A program made the translations under genes and the position numbers. Positions 13,676-28,500 of a DNA stretch of 64,000 bases are shown in pieces. The notes below the pieces were generated by a model that saw nothing but the letters and a program-made list of their open reading frames with translations, had not been told where the DNA came from and searched no databases. How positions within the stretch are numbered: the first letter of the stretch is position 1; every line of letters begins with the position of its first letter. This DNA is from Eremophila alpestris peregrina (Eukaryota; Chordata; Aves; Passeriformes; Alaudidae): assembly GCA_009792885.1 (NCBI GenBank), contig WMCF01000034.1:5050023-5114022 (forward strand). Reading direction: 5' to 3'.

Positions 13676-13691
13676 ATATATATATATATAT
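13676..13691. repeat. (AT)8 microsatellite
   Basis: Uninterrupted alternating AT, 16 bases, shortly after the ATTAC repeat. Confidence 0.9.
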
Positions 13692-16600
13692 GTTTGCAAT
13701 TTAGGTGGCTCAGGGAGCATTCTCAGTAAACTAGAAATGTTGGCTTTCTCTTTTTGTTAGACAGCTAGGTGGGAAGTTCTGTTTGGAAAAGAGAGCACAT
13801 CTTGCCTAAAGTGATATCATCCCCTAAAACGAGCTTGTTTATTTGAATCACAGGATCACATCTGGCAACAGAAAAAAGGACAGAACAGAATGCTAGGAGG
13901 CTTTCAAAGCAGGCAGGACCACTACACAAGAATTTATGGCCTAAGTTTTCTTAAGGGTAGCAAGGAAACTAAGCTCATCACCACTGTCTGAAGTGAAATT
14001 TTGACAAAGTGGGTTCCAGCAGGGTCTGGGTCACTACAAGCCATTGTCAGTCTTGCAGTGTTTTCCAAACTTTTATAAAAGTGATTTTAAATGTGGGAAG
14101 AATTTTAAAGGCAGGTTAGAACTCCATCATCAATTATGGTTTCTCCTATTTTTGCAGCAGTCTAAGAGAAAGCAAGGGAAGGTGTCTGTGTGCCAAGTCC
14201 CTCTGATATGTTTGCATATCTTACTATTCCTTTCATACAACACAGTACTAGAGTAAAAGTGGGAGGGTTTGGTTTGTATGGGTGAGTATGACTATACATG
14301 CTTTCTTCTGAAAGCATAATAGAGATTTTCATTTTCATATGGTTTTCTTTTAAAATCAATTTCAGTTAAATTGGAGGATAAGGTCAGGAAGAAAAACATA
14401 CCAATATGAAAGAGGGTTCAAAAAGTACTTCTGAGAAATATGTATATAAAGTACAGCCAGGGAAGAGGAGGGGCATAGTTCAGGTCCTAGCTTTCATTTG
14501 TGCCAAAAGCAGTTGCAACTCTTCACAGATAGCATCAGCAGCTTTATGCATATTGTCAAAACACTGTTGCATTGAAGACACTCAATTATCACATCAAAAA
14601 TCTGTTTTTTCAGGTTACATAATTTCTCAAAAGATTTATCCATTAATAATCTCTGTGTGTACAAATCACAGGGAACAAGTTCTCCCTGTCTCACTCTCAG
14701 ATTCCATCAAGGGCAATCTCCAGTAAAGTGAATTGAATGTATTTTCAGGTTTAACAGCTCACCATGTTTGCAGTGACAGATTTCTTAACCAGCAATTATC
14801 TATCCAAAAATGTAAGTAAAACTTAGCTGTTTATGGTTTTCTAAGTCTTTGTAGGTGTTTGATCTCAAATTTAGTTTCTTATTTTTCGTGAGTTGGAGCA
14901 AGCTTTTCTCTCAGTATTGCAGAGTTGGATCTTAAAAGGGGCCAGCCCCATGATAATCAGAACTGGAAGCTACTTCCCTGTGTTAGGGGTATGTCTGTAT
15001 AAACCTAGAGAAAAAGGCTCACAGTGCCTCTGGATTTTTCTGGTCCAACTGCTATCTAAAGTAGGGTTAGTGCAGTCCCATGTAAAATGTGGAGCTTGTG
15101 GTGGGCTCTGTGGGAAGACATCAGCACACTGCTCTGTTATTAAGATGTCTGAAGATGAAACTCCTAGATCTCAATGAATGTCCAGGCATTTTTTGAAGCC
15201 CAAGTTACTGAAGAAAGGACCCAGATCATTCCTGGGAAGGTAGATGGACATGGAAAACTACAGCAGATCCCACTTCACTCAAGGGAATAGGCCTATAGTG
15301 AAGACCTATAGTGAAGATCAGGTCACTTATTTCTCTTGGGCTCAAATGTCTGGAAAGATGCTTGAACAGTTCTTCCTACAATACATTTCTCACATAACAA
15401 AAGTAAACATTATTGCCCAAAAGACTTTTTCACCATTACACTGCTTTCTTCTATTTATAAACATGCATGAAAATAACCAGTAGGTAAACTGCATGAAAAG
15501 TCTTGTTTTGAAAACTCTTAGAAGCATGAGCTTTGTATTTTTATGCTGCAGGAATTAAGATGGACACAAATTGCTCCCACAAATAGGATGCTGAGTTTGG
15601 GAAGGTGTTACTTTAGTCTTTGGTTATTTCATGAGAAGCTAAATACCTTAAACAAATTATAGCATAGGGTTGTATAGCCTGAGGGACTGTTACCACAAAA
15701 ACCCCACAGTTCTGGAAATACATCAGGGTTAGAATGTATCTAAGGACCAGGGTCAATGTGGCAACAGACTGGTAGCCACTGGCTTTGGTAGAGAAACACG
15801 ACAGCATCCTCCAAGACCAGTGCTTAGAAAACGTGTCAGATTTTCAAGTGCAGTAAACAGTGATCTGGGTGAGACTGATCATCTAGGAAGGGAGCAGATG
15901 GCACTGGGGAATCCTGGCAGAGACAAGATCACATGCTAATGAGTCTTTTAAAAACAAGAAGGGGTCTGGGAATGGGCAGATGGAGCAGTGTAATGGCTGG
16001 GAGTAATATGGGGAAAGAGGATTCATTTTAATTACTAATTTTTTAATTGAGGGTATTACAAACACGAATCAGGTGGGACTGGACAGTTGTGAAAGGACAT
16101 CTGGGACAGGATAAAGGATGGCAGAGATTTGGGAAGAAAAAGTGGGGCACTGTTTTGTGAGGGTGCTTGACAGCACTATGTGGTATCTGCCCAAGCCTGG
16201 AAGCCAGCTGGGGACTTCTCCCCTCTGCCTCGAAGACACTTTTTGTTTATTCCCTGGGTGAATATCCTGGGCCAAGTGCAAATATTGCCAGTCAGACCGT
16301 GCTTCTCTTCTGCATGTGTCATGGGGCAAGTCAGTGCCACCCCCCTGCAGATGCCACACACGTGGCTTCTGTGCACTGCAGCTACTCTGAGAAATAAGCA
16401 CAGGAGAAAAGGTGAAATTAGGATTATGTTCTCTTCATGCTTTTCAACTACTCATGCTATTCAAATACTGCCTTCCACATTTTTTTTAAACATCAGTATA
16501 TTTTTTTTATTTTAACACCTTGATACTCAGTAGAAATAAAATGTCTTTCTTTATGTAGTGTCTTTATATCCATGTTTACTTAGGGTTTTATGCATTTTAA

Positions 16601-18254
16601 AGGAATTATGGTGATCTGATGTGTCAGCCACACTCAGAGAAATTGATATTGAAACTTGTCATGTACTTAAAAAGGTTTGTTTCACTGACAAACAGAGAAA
16701 AATCTTCTTAAAGGGTAGAAAGCCAATTGGGTCAAGATATGCTGGCCATCATGGACAACAAAGGGTTCAATGTCATCTCTCATGAATTCTTAATTGAAAC
16801 ATAGATGGCTCTAAAAACCAAAAAAACTTCTCAATCTGTATAGTATTTCTGCAGTTACACCTTGCTCCTTGTTTTTAAAGGGTATAAAGATAGTGAATAA
16901 TTTTATATTTTTTCTTAATATTTTCTAGGTGCTAATAGTACATTTAAAATCAGAACAAGGTGATATTTAGAACACAATTTTTAAATTATTTGCATGAAGC
17001 GATGTGGGCAGAGGCTTCAGAACCCTGGGTACTTTGCACAAGCTGATGAATCCACAGATTTTTATAGACATGCATAGTATGTCTATATCTATTTTAATAT
17101 AGATACACACATATAGAAAGTAAGAGTCATCAGTTACAGGCACTGTTGCCTTCTGAAAGGAGTCTTATGAATCTCTTAAGACCACTTAACCTGAAATTAT
17201 GACATGAACAATTCCTTTTGCAGCTACACAGCAGGGATAAACATTTTTAGACAGAAGTAGTAAAAAGATGATAAGCCCTTAAATATCAGTAGATTCACAA
17301 GAGTTTATTTCAGCCAGGGACCATGCCTGTGGTTGATGCATTTGTCAGTAATATAGCTTCTCTTTACTTAAAAATATTTGCATTTACAGCATTTGCATTA
17401 GAAAGTTTTAATTCAGTTGCTCCAAGGTGACACAGAGTCTGGATTAGTCCTCAACCGAAAATTATTTATAAATTATTTAAGCAACTGAACTTAAGAGGGG
17501 CAAATTCTCAGCCTCATTAAAGAGAAATGTATAAAATTCTCTAGTGAGGTCAGATTTGCTTAGAGCCTGCCATCTGAACTGTGTGGTCAAAGGGATGCAG
17601 TAAGATTTCTGTTCTTTTATTTTGACTGACTGTTGACATTCTGTGGTTTTTTCACTTTCCAAACCATTAAGATGAGGACAGTACAACAAGGACTGAGAGG
17701 AAAAAAATAGTGAGAAGTACAAACAAGGTTGCTGACCAGTTTCCTCTCAATTTTATAGTATATTTTATGAAAAGGAGAATGGAATGCTTTCTAGTAACTC
17801 TTGTCTCACCTTGACTACTGAAGTACTCACTTTGAAAACTCAACATAGAACAGCTAGGCAGAGTTCTGCTCACATACATGCAGAGTATGTGTGGTCCTGG
17901 GAGAACTGACATACTCCCAGGAGCTCATGTGCTCTCTAATCTCCTCTGGCTGGCTGTGGCATCCTGACTGCATTGTTTGTCTAGCACAAACATGCCAGGC
18001 TTGGCTGTAGGCCCAGCAGGACTGATGCCTTGTTAGGTCCTATGTATCAACTGCAGTTTTCAGAAGGACCATAAAAATTAAAGTCACAGCCATAGCACCA
18101 TTGCATGAAACATGAGTGCACCAGCTTTTAGGCCCTGATGCTACAAGGATGGACCCCTACTGCAATGGAAGTAATATTTTTTTTGAAGTCGTTCACACAT
18201 TATTTGTACTATTTATTAATCCATTAATTTTCCAGAGTCCAATTGCAGTTATTC

Positions 18255-18255
<1 letters not shown>
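13692..18255. other. Gene-free stretch
   Basis: No coding exon, RNA gene or transposon was recognised. Open frames are short and overlap on both strands, as expected by chance. Base composition is AT-rich and ordinary throughout. Confidence 0.55.
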
Positions 18256-18297
<42 letters not shown>

Positions 18298-18298
18298 N

Positions 18299-18333
<35 letters not shown>
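18256..18333. repeat. Poly-A run of 78 positions with one N
   Basis: Forty-two A, a single N at 18298, then 35 A. The single N is the only ambiguous base in the window and probably marks an assembly join or a polymerase-slippage zone rather than a real base. No AATAAA signal or recognisable retrocopy precedes it. CR1 does not leave poly-A tails, so this is unlikely to be a CR1-driven insertion. Confidence 0.95.
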
Positions 18334-18335
<2 letters not shown>

Positions 18336-21300
18336 AGTAAATATGTTTACAGCTTCCTTCTCGAAGGTCACCCTTCATCAAAATGTTTCAGAAAACCTCC
18401 ATTGTTTTAAGAAAAAATAATAATAAAGGAGCATCAGAAGCCTTATACTTAGAGCAGCACCAGATATGCTAAATAAATTCTTGACTGGTGTTCATCTGAT
18501 ATGTTCACAAAAGACCTACAGGAATACAGTTTTCATATTGTAATGTTCCACTAATAAGTTCTTTTTCTAAACTAAATATCCCTTGTGCTTTTCAAGCTTG
18601 ATACCAATCTCCTCTCCAGATTAAACTAATCCAAATCTGTCATTGATTTTCTGGTTTCCATGGGGTTTTTTGATGATCCAGGATTCTCTCCATTAGGTTC
18701 CTGTATAGGTCCATGCATTTTTTAATTCACTCTACAAAACTACACAAGATGTGTGTCAGAACATCCCAAATTGCAGTCACAGAAATGAGAGTTAATGAAT
18801 GAATGCCTTATTCCAGCATTAAAATCATAAATGAAAGTCTTAACAGTGGCAAAGCCAACACATAACTCTGAAATCCCACTTGATCTTTCATTTCACAACT
18901 ATTTTCTCTCCCAGAAACTCCACTCTTACCACAATTGCCCAAGTAATTCTTCACTTACCTCCATCTCTGAGCAGATTATAGCTGTCTAGCTTGCTTTGGT
19001 ATATTGTGTGAGACAATGTGAAAAATGTGTACTTTAAACCCGCCGTTGTTATTGGTTCCCACAAGTGCACAACCACAGTTACACAGCTTAATTTTGAAAT
19101 TTTCATGCTGTCTATTACTTCATGTCTTTGTTGTGTTGTAGGTATTCCTGCACTATCATTTCTTCCACTGTTTTTCAGTAAAAACAAAACCAAACTAACA
19201 AAAAACTAGCAAAACTTCTCTGGAAGTCTACTCAGTTTTTTAAAAATGCATTCAAACTCCCTCTTATATTTAGAAATACTAAATGTGCAAAACCTGCAAG
19301 AAATTCAAATTTATGGAAGGCTAATGGGAAAAGTTTATGGAAAACTAATTGCAAATCCTAATTTTAGCAGTGTTAGACTCTTCAACAATAAGGATTGCTC
19401 ATTAGACTTGCTAAGGATTAATTTCTTCAAATCAGTCTTTTTTTTTTTTTGTACTGCAGAAACTGATTTTTTTTTTTCTGACATCAACCAACTACTTTCA
19501 CAGTTACATGTACCAGCATAGTCTTCTCTGGTTTAGAAGGCTTTTTTTAAAACTAGATTATATATGAAGCTGTTTGGGGTTTTTTTTCACGGTTATAATT
19601 CTGTTTATTTTAAGCCAAATATACTTTGCCAAGGAAACAAAGACATCATCCATACGAATTAACCTCAGAGATGTTATTAGGATAAATAAGCTGAAGGTAT
19701 TTTTTTCACAGAGGACAGCAAAATACTCAGAGAAGCTACAGCAGGTAAATATGGCCTTTGCCCTGCTTCTACAAAAAATCTTTCTCTAAACAGGTGACAA
19801 TATAAGCACGATTCATACATATCCTGTCCAGGTCACATGAGGTGAAGGGTTTGCTCAGTCCTGGCCCACATCCCAAGCGAGGTAATAAACTGAAAATTCA
19901 CAGAACTCTTTTAGACAAGACTGAGTTAATGTTGCCCTGACCAAACACCAGTGTCCCATGCGCTCCACACTTTGGGGCAGAAGAATTCCAATCTCAACAG
20001 CACTAAAGAAAAATGCATTAGGAATTCAAGGTCTGTCATGACAACATGAAATAAATAAATGTAAAAATATGATGTATATAAAAAAATACTCATAAAATAT
20101 GAAATATAATATAGATAATATATAAAATATAATTGAAAATATAAAAAGGAAAAGTGTAGGACTGATTTGATTCACTTAAATTTCACTGGAGGAAATAACT
20201 TTTTACTTCACTGATCTCTGTCGTTTACCTACTTTCTTGATGTGAAGAGATTTACATTGACTCCAAAGAGAGTCTTTGATTTAAGTCTCCTAGAGGCTTT
20301 ACAGCATTTTCACTTTTTTTGTTTTTTTCTCTTTGCATCTTCTTCTTTCTTTCTCCATTCCATTACAGTATTTATTCTACAGTATATTGCCGTGCAGCAT
20401 AGCAATACAATACTCAAGCTGCATGGTACAGATCACTGCTTCTACTGAGCCAGAACTGTACTTTGACAAACACTCCAGGAAATCCTGAATCCTGACATAT
20501 TCTCAGTACTTAATTTGCAGTAGAAATTGGTTATTTTGGCCCTGCTCTTCTCTGCTCTGCTCTCCCTGAATGTTTGTCTATAAGATAGAATGATCTTTCT
20601 CTGGCTGACAGGTCTTTTTGCAGGCTGCAGACGGGAGTCCTGCCCTGGAGATAGTGTTCGCCCTCAGGGCATAAGCTGTGCTTGCAGGCACTTCTCAGAA
20701 ATGCCTCAGGGGACTCAGCAGAGATCATTGTGCCTCCTCCCCTGCCAGGAACTGAGATCCTCTTTCACAAGAAGAGTACTGAATGTGTTCCCCTGCTTGC
20801 TGCCCCAAAACACGCTGCAGAACCAAACAAGAGGGTGTGCTGCAGACAACATTTTAGAGGCATGGCCTTGTTTTTCTTTCTTTGCATTTTCAACTCTGCT
20901 CTGTTGGGATAGTTCTTAGTTTCATCCTGGGATCTTTTTACCTTCTCATATGACAGATGCATGAAATTGCATGGATTAATGTTACTGATTAACACTTGAA
21001 TGTTAATCATGTCTGAAAGGTTTGGTACATGCAGTACTGTTCTGAATACTGTGAAAGAGAAAAGGGAGAGTTGTAAGTGGGAACATCATACTCCAGGAGA
21101 GAGAGGGAGCAAAAAGGGAAAATGGAAAGGAAAACATTGCCATTAGTATTCACCTGACATCAAGTGCTGAATTCTAGTTGATAGCTAGCATCTTTAATAA
21201 CCACTGTTTTTAGCTGTCAGAGACAAACACAGTACTTTCATATAGTCTCAAACAGTAAACATGAAAGGACTGAGCTGAGAAACTTGCCAATATCTTATTT

Positions 21301-24300
21301 AATATACTTTTACATTCTGGGCAATGTTAGTGAAACCAAATGGGTGAAACTTGTGACTGCAAGATTTTGAAAAACAAAGAGGGTTTGTGGGACTAAGGAG
21401 TCTGGGTTTTGTGCAACTGATAATAGCTGGCACACTGTTTCTCTGCCATTCACACTTGCCTGCCTTAAATTATTGCCCTATGATGGCTACAAATGTATTA
21501 CAGAACACCTTGTTGTCAAGTACCCACTAGGCATCAAATGTATGTAAACTCTCTCTTACAACAGCAACTGCAATACTTATAAGTTATTCAAAGAGCCTAA
21601 ATATCAGAGCAGGTAATCTGAAACGTCATACCAAAGACTCACTTTCAGAAATCCAGAGTATGAAGTGCAGAACCACAGCTATATTGATGAATTTTATGAA
21701 TATCTCAGTTGCACTTGTGGCAGGTTCAACAGGAATTTGTCTGTGTGTTAACAGGAATACTATTAGGACTTATCAAATAACTTGTGTTAAAGAGTAAATT
21801 ACTCCACAGTGTGCTGAGCAATTATGCTAGAAGGGCAGTCAATTTGTAGAAAAGAATACAGGTCTTTACTTACAGCTAAACAAAGGTTGTTGTCTATAGC
21901 AGATAAATATTTACATGACATTTTCTAAGCAGGGAAATAAAAATTCATATTAAGACTTTCTAAATCAGATGAAAGAGAAAACACATAGCTACTCATCTCA
22001 AAAAAGAAAAGGCCAATGAACCAGTCAGATACAATCCCAACACAAATGATATCTCTCACACCAAGCAGAGAATGGTCTCCAGACACAGGGGAGGGTGCCA
22101 CCCTCGCCCTCCTTGCTTAGAATCCATCCTGACACAGACCATGGCCTTTTTGGGGTCACGAGTTTGTGAAGTGCTAAATTCCTGCTACTCTAACTTGGCT
22201 TTGACACTGCCAGGCTGTTGATATACAATACCTCCTACGGTACACTAGCTAGTCAGCATGGCACCATCCTTATCATTGCTTGTTTACTATAACCCCAGGA
22301 CAGTGTTTAGTGGTTGCAAACATTTGTTTTCATTAAACATGGTACAGATATATCTACCTTTCTGTATTTTTCCCTTTTTTAGCTCTTGAAAGTAAATTTT
22401 TGCTCCCTGGAAATTCAATTAATGCATGACTAAGAGATTTTCTTGCTTGATGTTTCAAATTTGGCAGTTTTAGTTTCTCATTTTTTGGACTTTGCTTATC
22501 ACAATACTTAAAAATAGGTGATTGTTCAAAATTTATCTCTGCATGAAAAGATGCCTGGAATATAGGAGCTGACCTGAATGAGCTCACTCTTGGGTGCATG
22601 GAGGGTAATCTCACTTCTGATAACACTCTACAGAGGTATGCATGAAAATGTGGCAACATGACTTTAGGTTTAATTTTAGTCCCAAAGATGACTTTATTGC
22701 ATTACTAATGCTCAGGTTTATATTGCTGACAAAGAGTTACATCACACACAGGCACGTATTTGACTAAGGAGGTTGTAATTTATGAAATAATATTGGTATT
22801 GTGACTTTAAGGTTTCTTCAAGGCCTCTTTTTGCTGCCAGTACTCAAATACTCCTGAACGTCTCTGGTGGAATGATTTGCTATGCTTCGCCAGAGAGGGA
22901 GAATAATTTTAAAAAGGCTTTTTGGCACATATTCAAGATAAAAGCATTTCTTTTATGCAGTATTGCAATTCCCTGAATGATTAACAAACCATATTTAGCA
23001 TATGCTTCTAATGCTTGGAATTTCCAAAGATGTGGTCATAACATTATTTTTTATACTCTTAGAAAATTATAAAGGAATTAAATCCAGTGAAAACTCCTGT
23101 GTTGAATTCCTTAGTTTACAGAAAGATCAAACATGCTCCCTGGCAATTTTGGATGTATTGAAAAATATAATTTTGATAATATATCTAAGAATAAGGCAAG
23201 AAATTCTAAGGGGAATATTTATACTGATAGTATCATGAAAAACTTGCAGCTTTATTTTCACATGTATTATATATTCTAATAAAGGGAATCATACATAATA
23301 TGCAAGGATTTTTACTTTAAAAAAAACCAGTGAGACTTCAGATCCAGCAAAGTTTAAACTTGAAAGAGGAAAAATATTTTTAAACTCAGCATAAATGTAG
23401 ATCCCAAAGCTGGTTTTTCTTTTTTTTTTTTTCACCCCATAAGTTCCCCTTGGAAGGTATTAAATTGAATCAAGCATGTGCAAACCTTAAATTTAGCTTG
23501 TCAGCTATCACAACAGCTGAACTGCTCCATAGAGGGGCAGGTGCCGTTGATGGTATACACATTTCTGTGCTCAGAGCCATGCCCGTGGAAAGTGTATACT
23601 GTACATTCCAGCTCAGTGATGACACAGCTGTAGCCTGGGACAAGCATTCCTGCACTGCGGATGTCCCTCATCTGCCAGCACTGCCGATGTGGTCTGCAAG
23701 CCCTGCTCAGCCCTGGCATTGTCACCCGCAGGAATGCAAGATGGGACACCACGTTCCTTTGCAGGGGACTGGTGTTTCTAAGTGCACAGCCTCATCATTC
23801 CTGACAAACAGCTGGTCATAAAATCCATAAATGAGCTCACAAAAATGTCCAGAAATGTCCTTGATGGTCCTGGCATGAATTACAACAACTTTTCACAGGG
23901 TCTCTACTGCTTAGACTTGGCTTGTCTGAAATGGGAGACAGGAACATAAGTCATTTTATACTGGAAGAAATGTAAGCAGGATAATTTTAGGGGGGAGCCA
24001 GCATGAGGGCAAGAAAAAAAGGCACACCAGCTCTTACCTAGACGAGTGCAAGTGTTGTCTGTCACCAGGCACCTTTGCAGGAACTGCACTTCCAAACTGG
24101 CAGATGTCATCAGTGTATTTTCACCATTGTGACTACTGCACCACAGATTTCTGGAAGAAACAAGTCCTAGGTTTTCCTGCACTCCAAGGACTGAGTCATC
24201 TAGATGAAAGGTACACCCTCTTACAGTGAGTCATCTTACATACCCTTGCCTGGTCCTCAGCTTAGAGGACTTGAGCAGATCACTGAGCAAGGTTACTTTT

Positions 24301-27300
24301 TTCTCACTACACTTCACAGGAAGAGGATGCCGTCATGCAGGAATGTCCACCAGGAATTTCAATCATCATATTTCCACTGGTACTGGTTCTCCTGCCAGAG
24401 CACACGTCTTGAGTCTGCTATCCCATGGAGATGGCTCTCAGCTCTTTACCACTCTAGTCTTTTCACCTTCCAGTCAATAGAGGGAAGGGAGAATGCCTCT
24501 TTATAATGTGTTGCATGGCATCTATCGTGGTTGGTCACGACTTCCTATTCATATAGGCTGAGCAAGGAATCTTCTCTAATTAGCACTCCAAAGTGATATT
24601 AAAGGAACATATTCAGTGGACAACAAAACCACAGCGCAAGATCTTTAAAAAGACATGGGAAACATAGGGCATGGAGAAAAAGTCTTTCAGGTTAATTATT
24701 GCTCAGTCACCCAGCTGAATGAGCAGAAAGCAAGAGCGGATGCTGCACATGAAGAGGGCATCCTCAACAAAGAGGCAGAGCTTAGCAGTGGGAGCAGGAG
24801 TTATCTTGCCTGCTGAAGGAGCATACCAGAAGAAAGAAACCCTGGAACCTGTCTGAAGCTGAACCAGTTGCCATGAAGGACGTTATGTTTCCCATCCTGG
24901 CTCCAGGATATTAAACAAGCTTTGCAGATGTGTTAAAAGGGGCCTGGCAGCACCTGAGTATTGAAAATACAAGGTTGGTCATGGGTTGTGGGGAGGAGAA
25001 AGGTGAATTACATGAAGTTTCGGCTCCCTTCGGCTCCTGCATGGATCCACATTCTCAAGTGTGGCTGGTGTGAGTAGAAGGTGCACAGTTGCACTGCCTT
25101 GGGAGCTGGAAGAGTCTCAAGGGGAAGTAATTAAGGGAGCAACCATCAAGTACAAGAGCTGAAACAACTTTTTTTTCCCTTTTTATTTTTCCTGTTATAT
25201 CTTTGGAAGAGGTAGAGAGTGTGGTACTGAGTGACCTCCATAGACTGTTTAAATTGTCTGAGATGCACTGTAACAGTTCTATTTTTCTTCACTTCGGCTT
25301 GATGTTTCCCAGGTTTAGGTTGTGCTTTTTTTTTTTTTTCCTTACAACTTCTGGCAATATTCTGCTCATTTGACAAAAGGAAGAAGAGTTCAGGGTTATG
25401 TACTTGGATTTGGTTCACATTTGACATCAGACACTGTAATGGAAAAGAATAACCCTGAACATAGAAACTGACTGTCAAGAGTTCAAATGTATTTAGAAGG
25501 CTCTGTTTGCACAAACACCTGAGCCTCATGATGGAAATGTTAAGAATCAAAACAGATTTTTATTGTAGAATTTGCATTCAGAATCTAAGTTACCCTTGTA
25601 AAAACATCTCTCATAATCTAACATTTGGTGAAATGTGGCCAGACAGTGGGTAGTTTAACTATCCTGTGGGTGAAATGAATAAATCACACAGAAATGTTTC
25701 TAGCATATTACATGTGGGGGGAAAAAATCTACATTTCAAATCAGACATGTTTATTTACTTTTGTTAAAAAAATTTTTTTTACCACAAACTCAATAACACA
25801 TCAGGATGGTGACTGTGTTATTGAGTGCAAAATGTCATGGAGACAGGAGAAAGCAAAGGTTTTATGTAATTTTACCACTGAGACAATTCTACGTAACTGC
25901 AATCGAACAGCATTACATAGCTGAACTTCAGAAGGGAAAAAAAGACAAGGTATTTCAGACAGAACCTTCTTTTTCAATGAGTTTTTCCTCTATCACAGTG
26001 AGACTTTGGTTCTCAACACTCAGAAAAAATTCCTTTAAATACTTGTGAAGGAATTTGTTTGACAAAACTGTAAATTTTTCAAAATTTGAACTGTACTGTA
26101 CTAGATATGGGCACTTTATCTGGCTCTCCACACTGCCAACCCAAGTAACAGCCCAACTTTGCCCTAATTAAAGACTGAGTCTGACACTTGCTAGTTTGAA
26201 GAAGTTTTAAAGCTATTTATTACTTTTATTTGAAGACATTTTAAAATTAATTAATTTTTCATCCATTCTACCTTTCTTTACTTTTATATTGTATCCAACT
26301 CAAGGTGTTTCCTAGATCTACCCTAGAACCCTAGTCAAAGTCTTCCCATTGCTATTAATGGGCACTGCATCTGATTCTGTTAGTTGAGTAGTCACCATAA
26401 GGACAGTCCAGGCAAGAGGAAGTCCTTCCTTCTTTGGTACCCCTTGGGCACATCATGCTACGTGCACAACTGTCCTGAAAAGCTGATGGGCCTCTGAGGG
26501 ACCACTAGACACCCAAATTTGGCAAAGGCTAGTGAGCTCAGGCTCCTCAGGACAAGGGCAGCAAGATTTGCTGCCTCCCTACCTCTCTGGTGTAGCTACA
26601 CAGCAGCAAACTGGAAGACATGCACTGGAGATGGACTATGCTAAATCTATGCAATAGAACAGAGACGCACTTTTGTTTGTCCAAATGACAAGGAATTTTT
26701 CCCTGGTGTGTATTGGATCCTGCTTCTTTTCCAGATATAATTCCTGGATAACTTTTACCAAGTGTTCCTCTTACTGCTGTCATATGATTTCACAAAAATA
26801 TTAATGCATTCTAAGTTACCAAAATACAGATAATGTGCAGTATGATTTTCTTTAAATATAGGCACAAATACATTTGTGCTTAACTACTAAATATAGTCCC
26901 AACAATCCCTCAAGAAGGGAACTGAAGAACTTTGAACCCATGATATTTAATTTGCTTTAAGCTTTGGACCAGCACTATGGTACAAATTAAAATATAGCCT
27001 ATTCTTAACAAGGTCTGTAATCACATTCAAAGAAGTTGTACATGCATTGTATTTGCCATTCAGCTTAAGTTGTAGGGAAGTTAAAAATGGAGTTGCTGAT
27101 TTTTCATGCATGCATTGACTGAATAATTTGCACACAGGGCTTAAAGACTGACTATTCTTCTGGAACTAGGGATGGTTCAGTGAGATCAATGTGATAAGAA
27201 CATTTTTTACAGGTTTATTTTATCTTTTAGCCTGAGACAGAAAGAAGGCTATTATTGGTATGCTTTGGAATATACTGTTTCAGAGGATCAGTTTTGGCCA

Positions 27301-28249
27301 AAGTAGTAGTAGTACTTGGCACATTAAAACAACACTCAATAACTAAGCAGCTGGGTTTTTTTGTAAATTTAGTTATTGATCCCTTCGTCTTAACAAATCT
27401 TAACAAACTGGAACACCTGTTGCAACAGCAGAATTGCAACATAAGTACTGCTGTGATATATGCTACCAAAGCTGCTTTGCTCCACACCTAAATTTGTTAA
27501 ATAAACTGATGCTTATGAGAGTTGTTGTCAAGCTGGAAATATTGGAAAATTATTTTTACCCCCTCCTACCTCCAACAGAACACTTGGGCATATGCCTAAC
27601 TATAAGCATGTGCATAGTCTCAATGATTCCAATAAATGAGGTTGCTTAGTGTGGACTCATTCTGCAGCTCACAATAGGTGCAACACTGTGCTATCCTATA
27701 CTGCTGACAATACATCTTAAATCAGAAATGAAGGGTCTACATGGGAAACAAAAGGGGTATCTTTATTCTTAATCAGGTAGGCATGACAGCTGCTCTATGA
27801 TCTCTGATACCTGACTGTGCAGTGGACAGAAATTTTGAGCACACATGTACATACATCTCTATACTGCATTGGCTTTCCTCCAACCAACCAGGTCCAGAGG
27901 AGATCAGAATGAGAATGAATGGGCTCTTCAAGATTTCCCTGCTGGCTGATTTGAAGCAGAATTACTCTACTTAGGAATAAATCATATGATGCATGCAGTA
28001 TACTTCAGAAAATATTCAAAACATGTCACTAACGTTTCTGGAGGGTTTTGGTGTTCAGAAGATACTACCAATGTTACTCCCAACATAGCAGGAAAGTGCA
28101 AATGTCCCACTCAGCAGAAATATCCCTGCTGAGAAAACTTGCACAAAGGCACATCTGAGAGCATCTGGAAGAGCAGCAAGAGAAGGACAAACAAGAATAA
28201 GTGCAAAGTAATAATTCTACATCAGAGTATCAGAGAAAAACTATGGGAC
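18334..28249. other. Long gene-free stretch
   Basis: About 10 kb without a recognised exon, RNA gene or clear transposon. It holds an AT-rich low-complexity patch (20047-20150), T runs at 19438-19450 and 25326-25339, and a slightly GC-richer patch at 23450-23820 with overlapping open frames on both strands that resemble no family I know. A short direct repeat of cggctccc/cggctcct lies at 25021-25037. Confidence 0.5.
20047..20150. repeat. AT-rich low-complexity patch
   Basis: Nearly only A and T, with recurring aaatata and ataaaatat words (aaatgtaaaaatatg through gaaaatataaaaag). Confidence 0.8.
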
Positions 28250-28500
28250 AAATATTCTCATGAGGTCATATGGCTGTTGTTCCCCTCCCTGTGTCCAAGG
28301 CTGTCCCAAATACACACAAACTATTCCTTGCTGCTGTTTGTCCAACTTGTTCTGTAAAACCTCTATGGACAAAGACATCACAGCCTCACAGACAAGTCAT
28401 TCCAGTATTGCACTGTCCTGGACAGGCAAAACACATTGTTCCTTTGGTTTTACAGCAGTCTTTTACGCATTTCAAGACCAGTTACATGTCCTATATTAGC
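28250..28500 (-). mobile_element. Possible very old CR1 3' relic
   Basis: The order of words 'gtttgtccaacttgttctgt', 'aaaacctct', 'cattccagtattgcac' and 'acatgtcctat' follows the layout of ancient CR1 3' regions (family pattern: gtccaacctgttcttaaaaacctcc, ttccagtgcttaac, cttcttgtcctac) read on the minus strand. Similarity is weak and gapped, so this may be chance; an alignment to ancestral CR1 consensus sequences would decide. Confidence 0.4.

Noticed and set aside
18116..18340. Poly-A run as the tail of a processed retrocopy
   Set aside because: No AATAAA, no recognisable gene-like sequence and no target duplication next to it.
25146..25550. Minus-strand open frame of 134 codons
   Set aside because: Includes homopolymer-derived lysine runs and matches no family.
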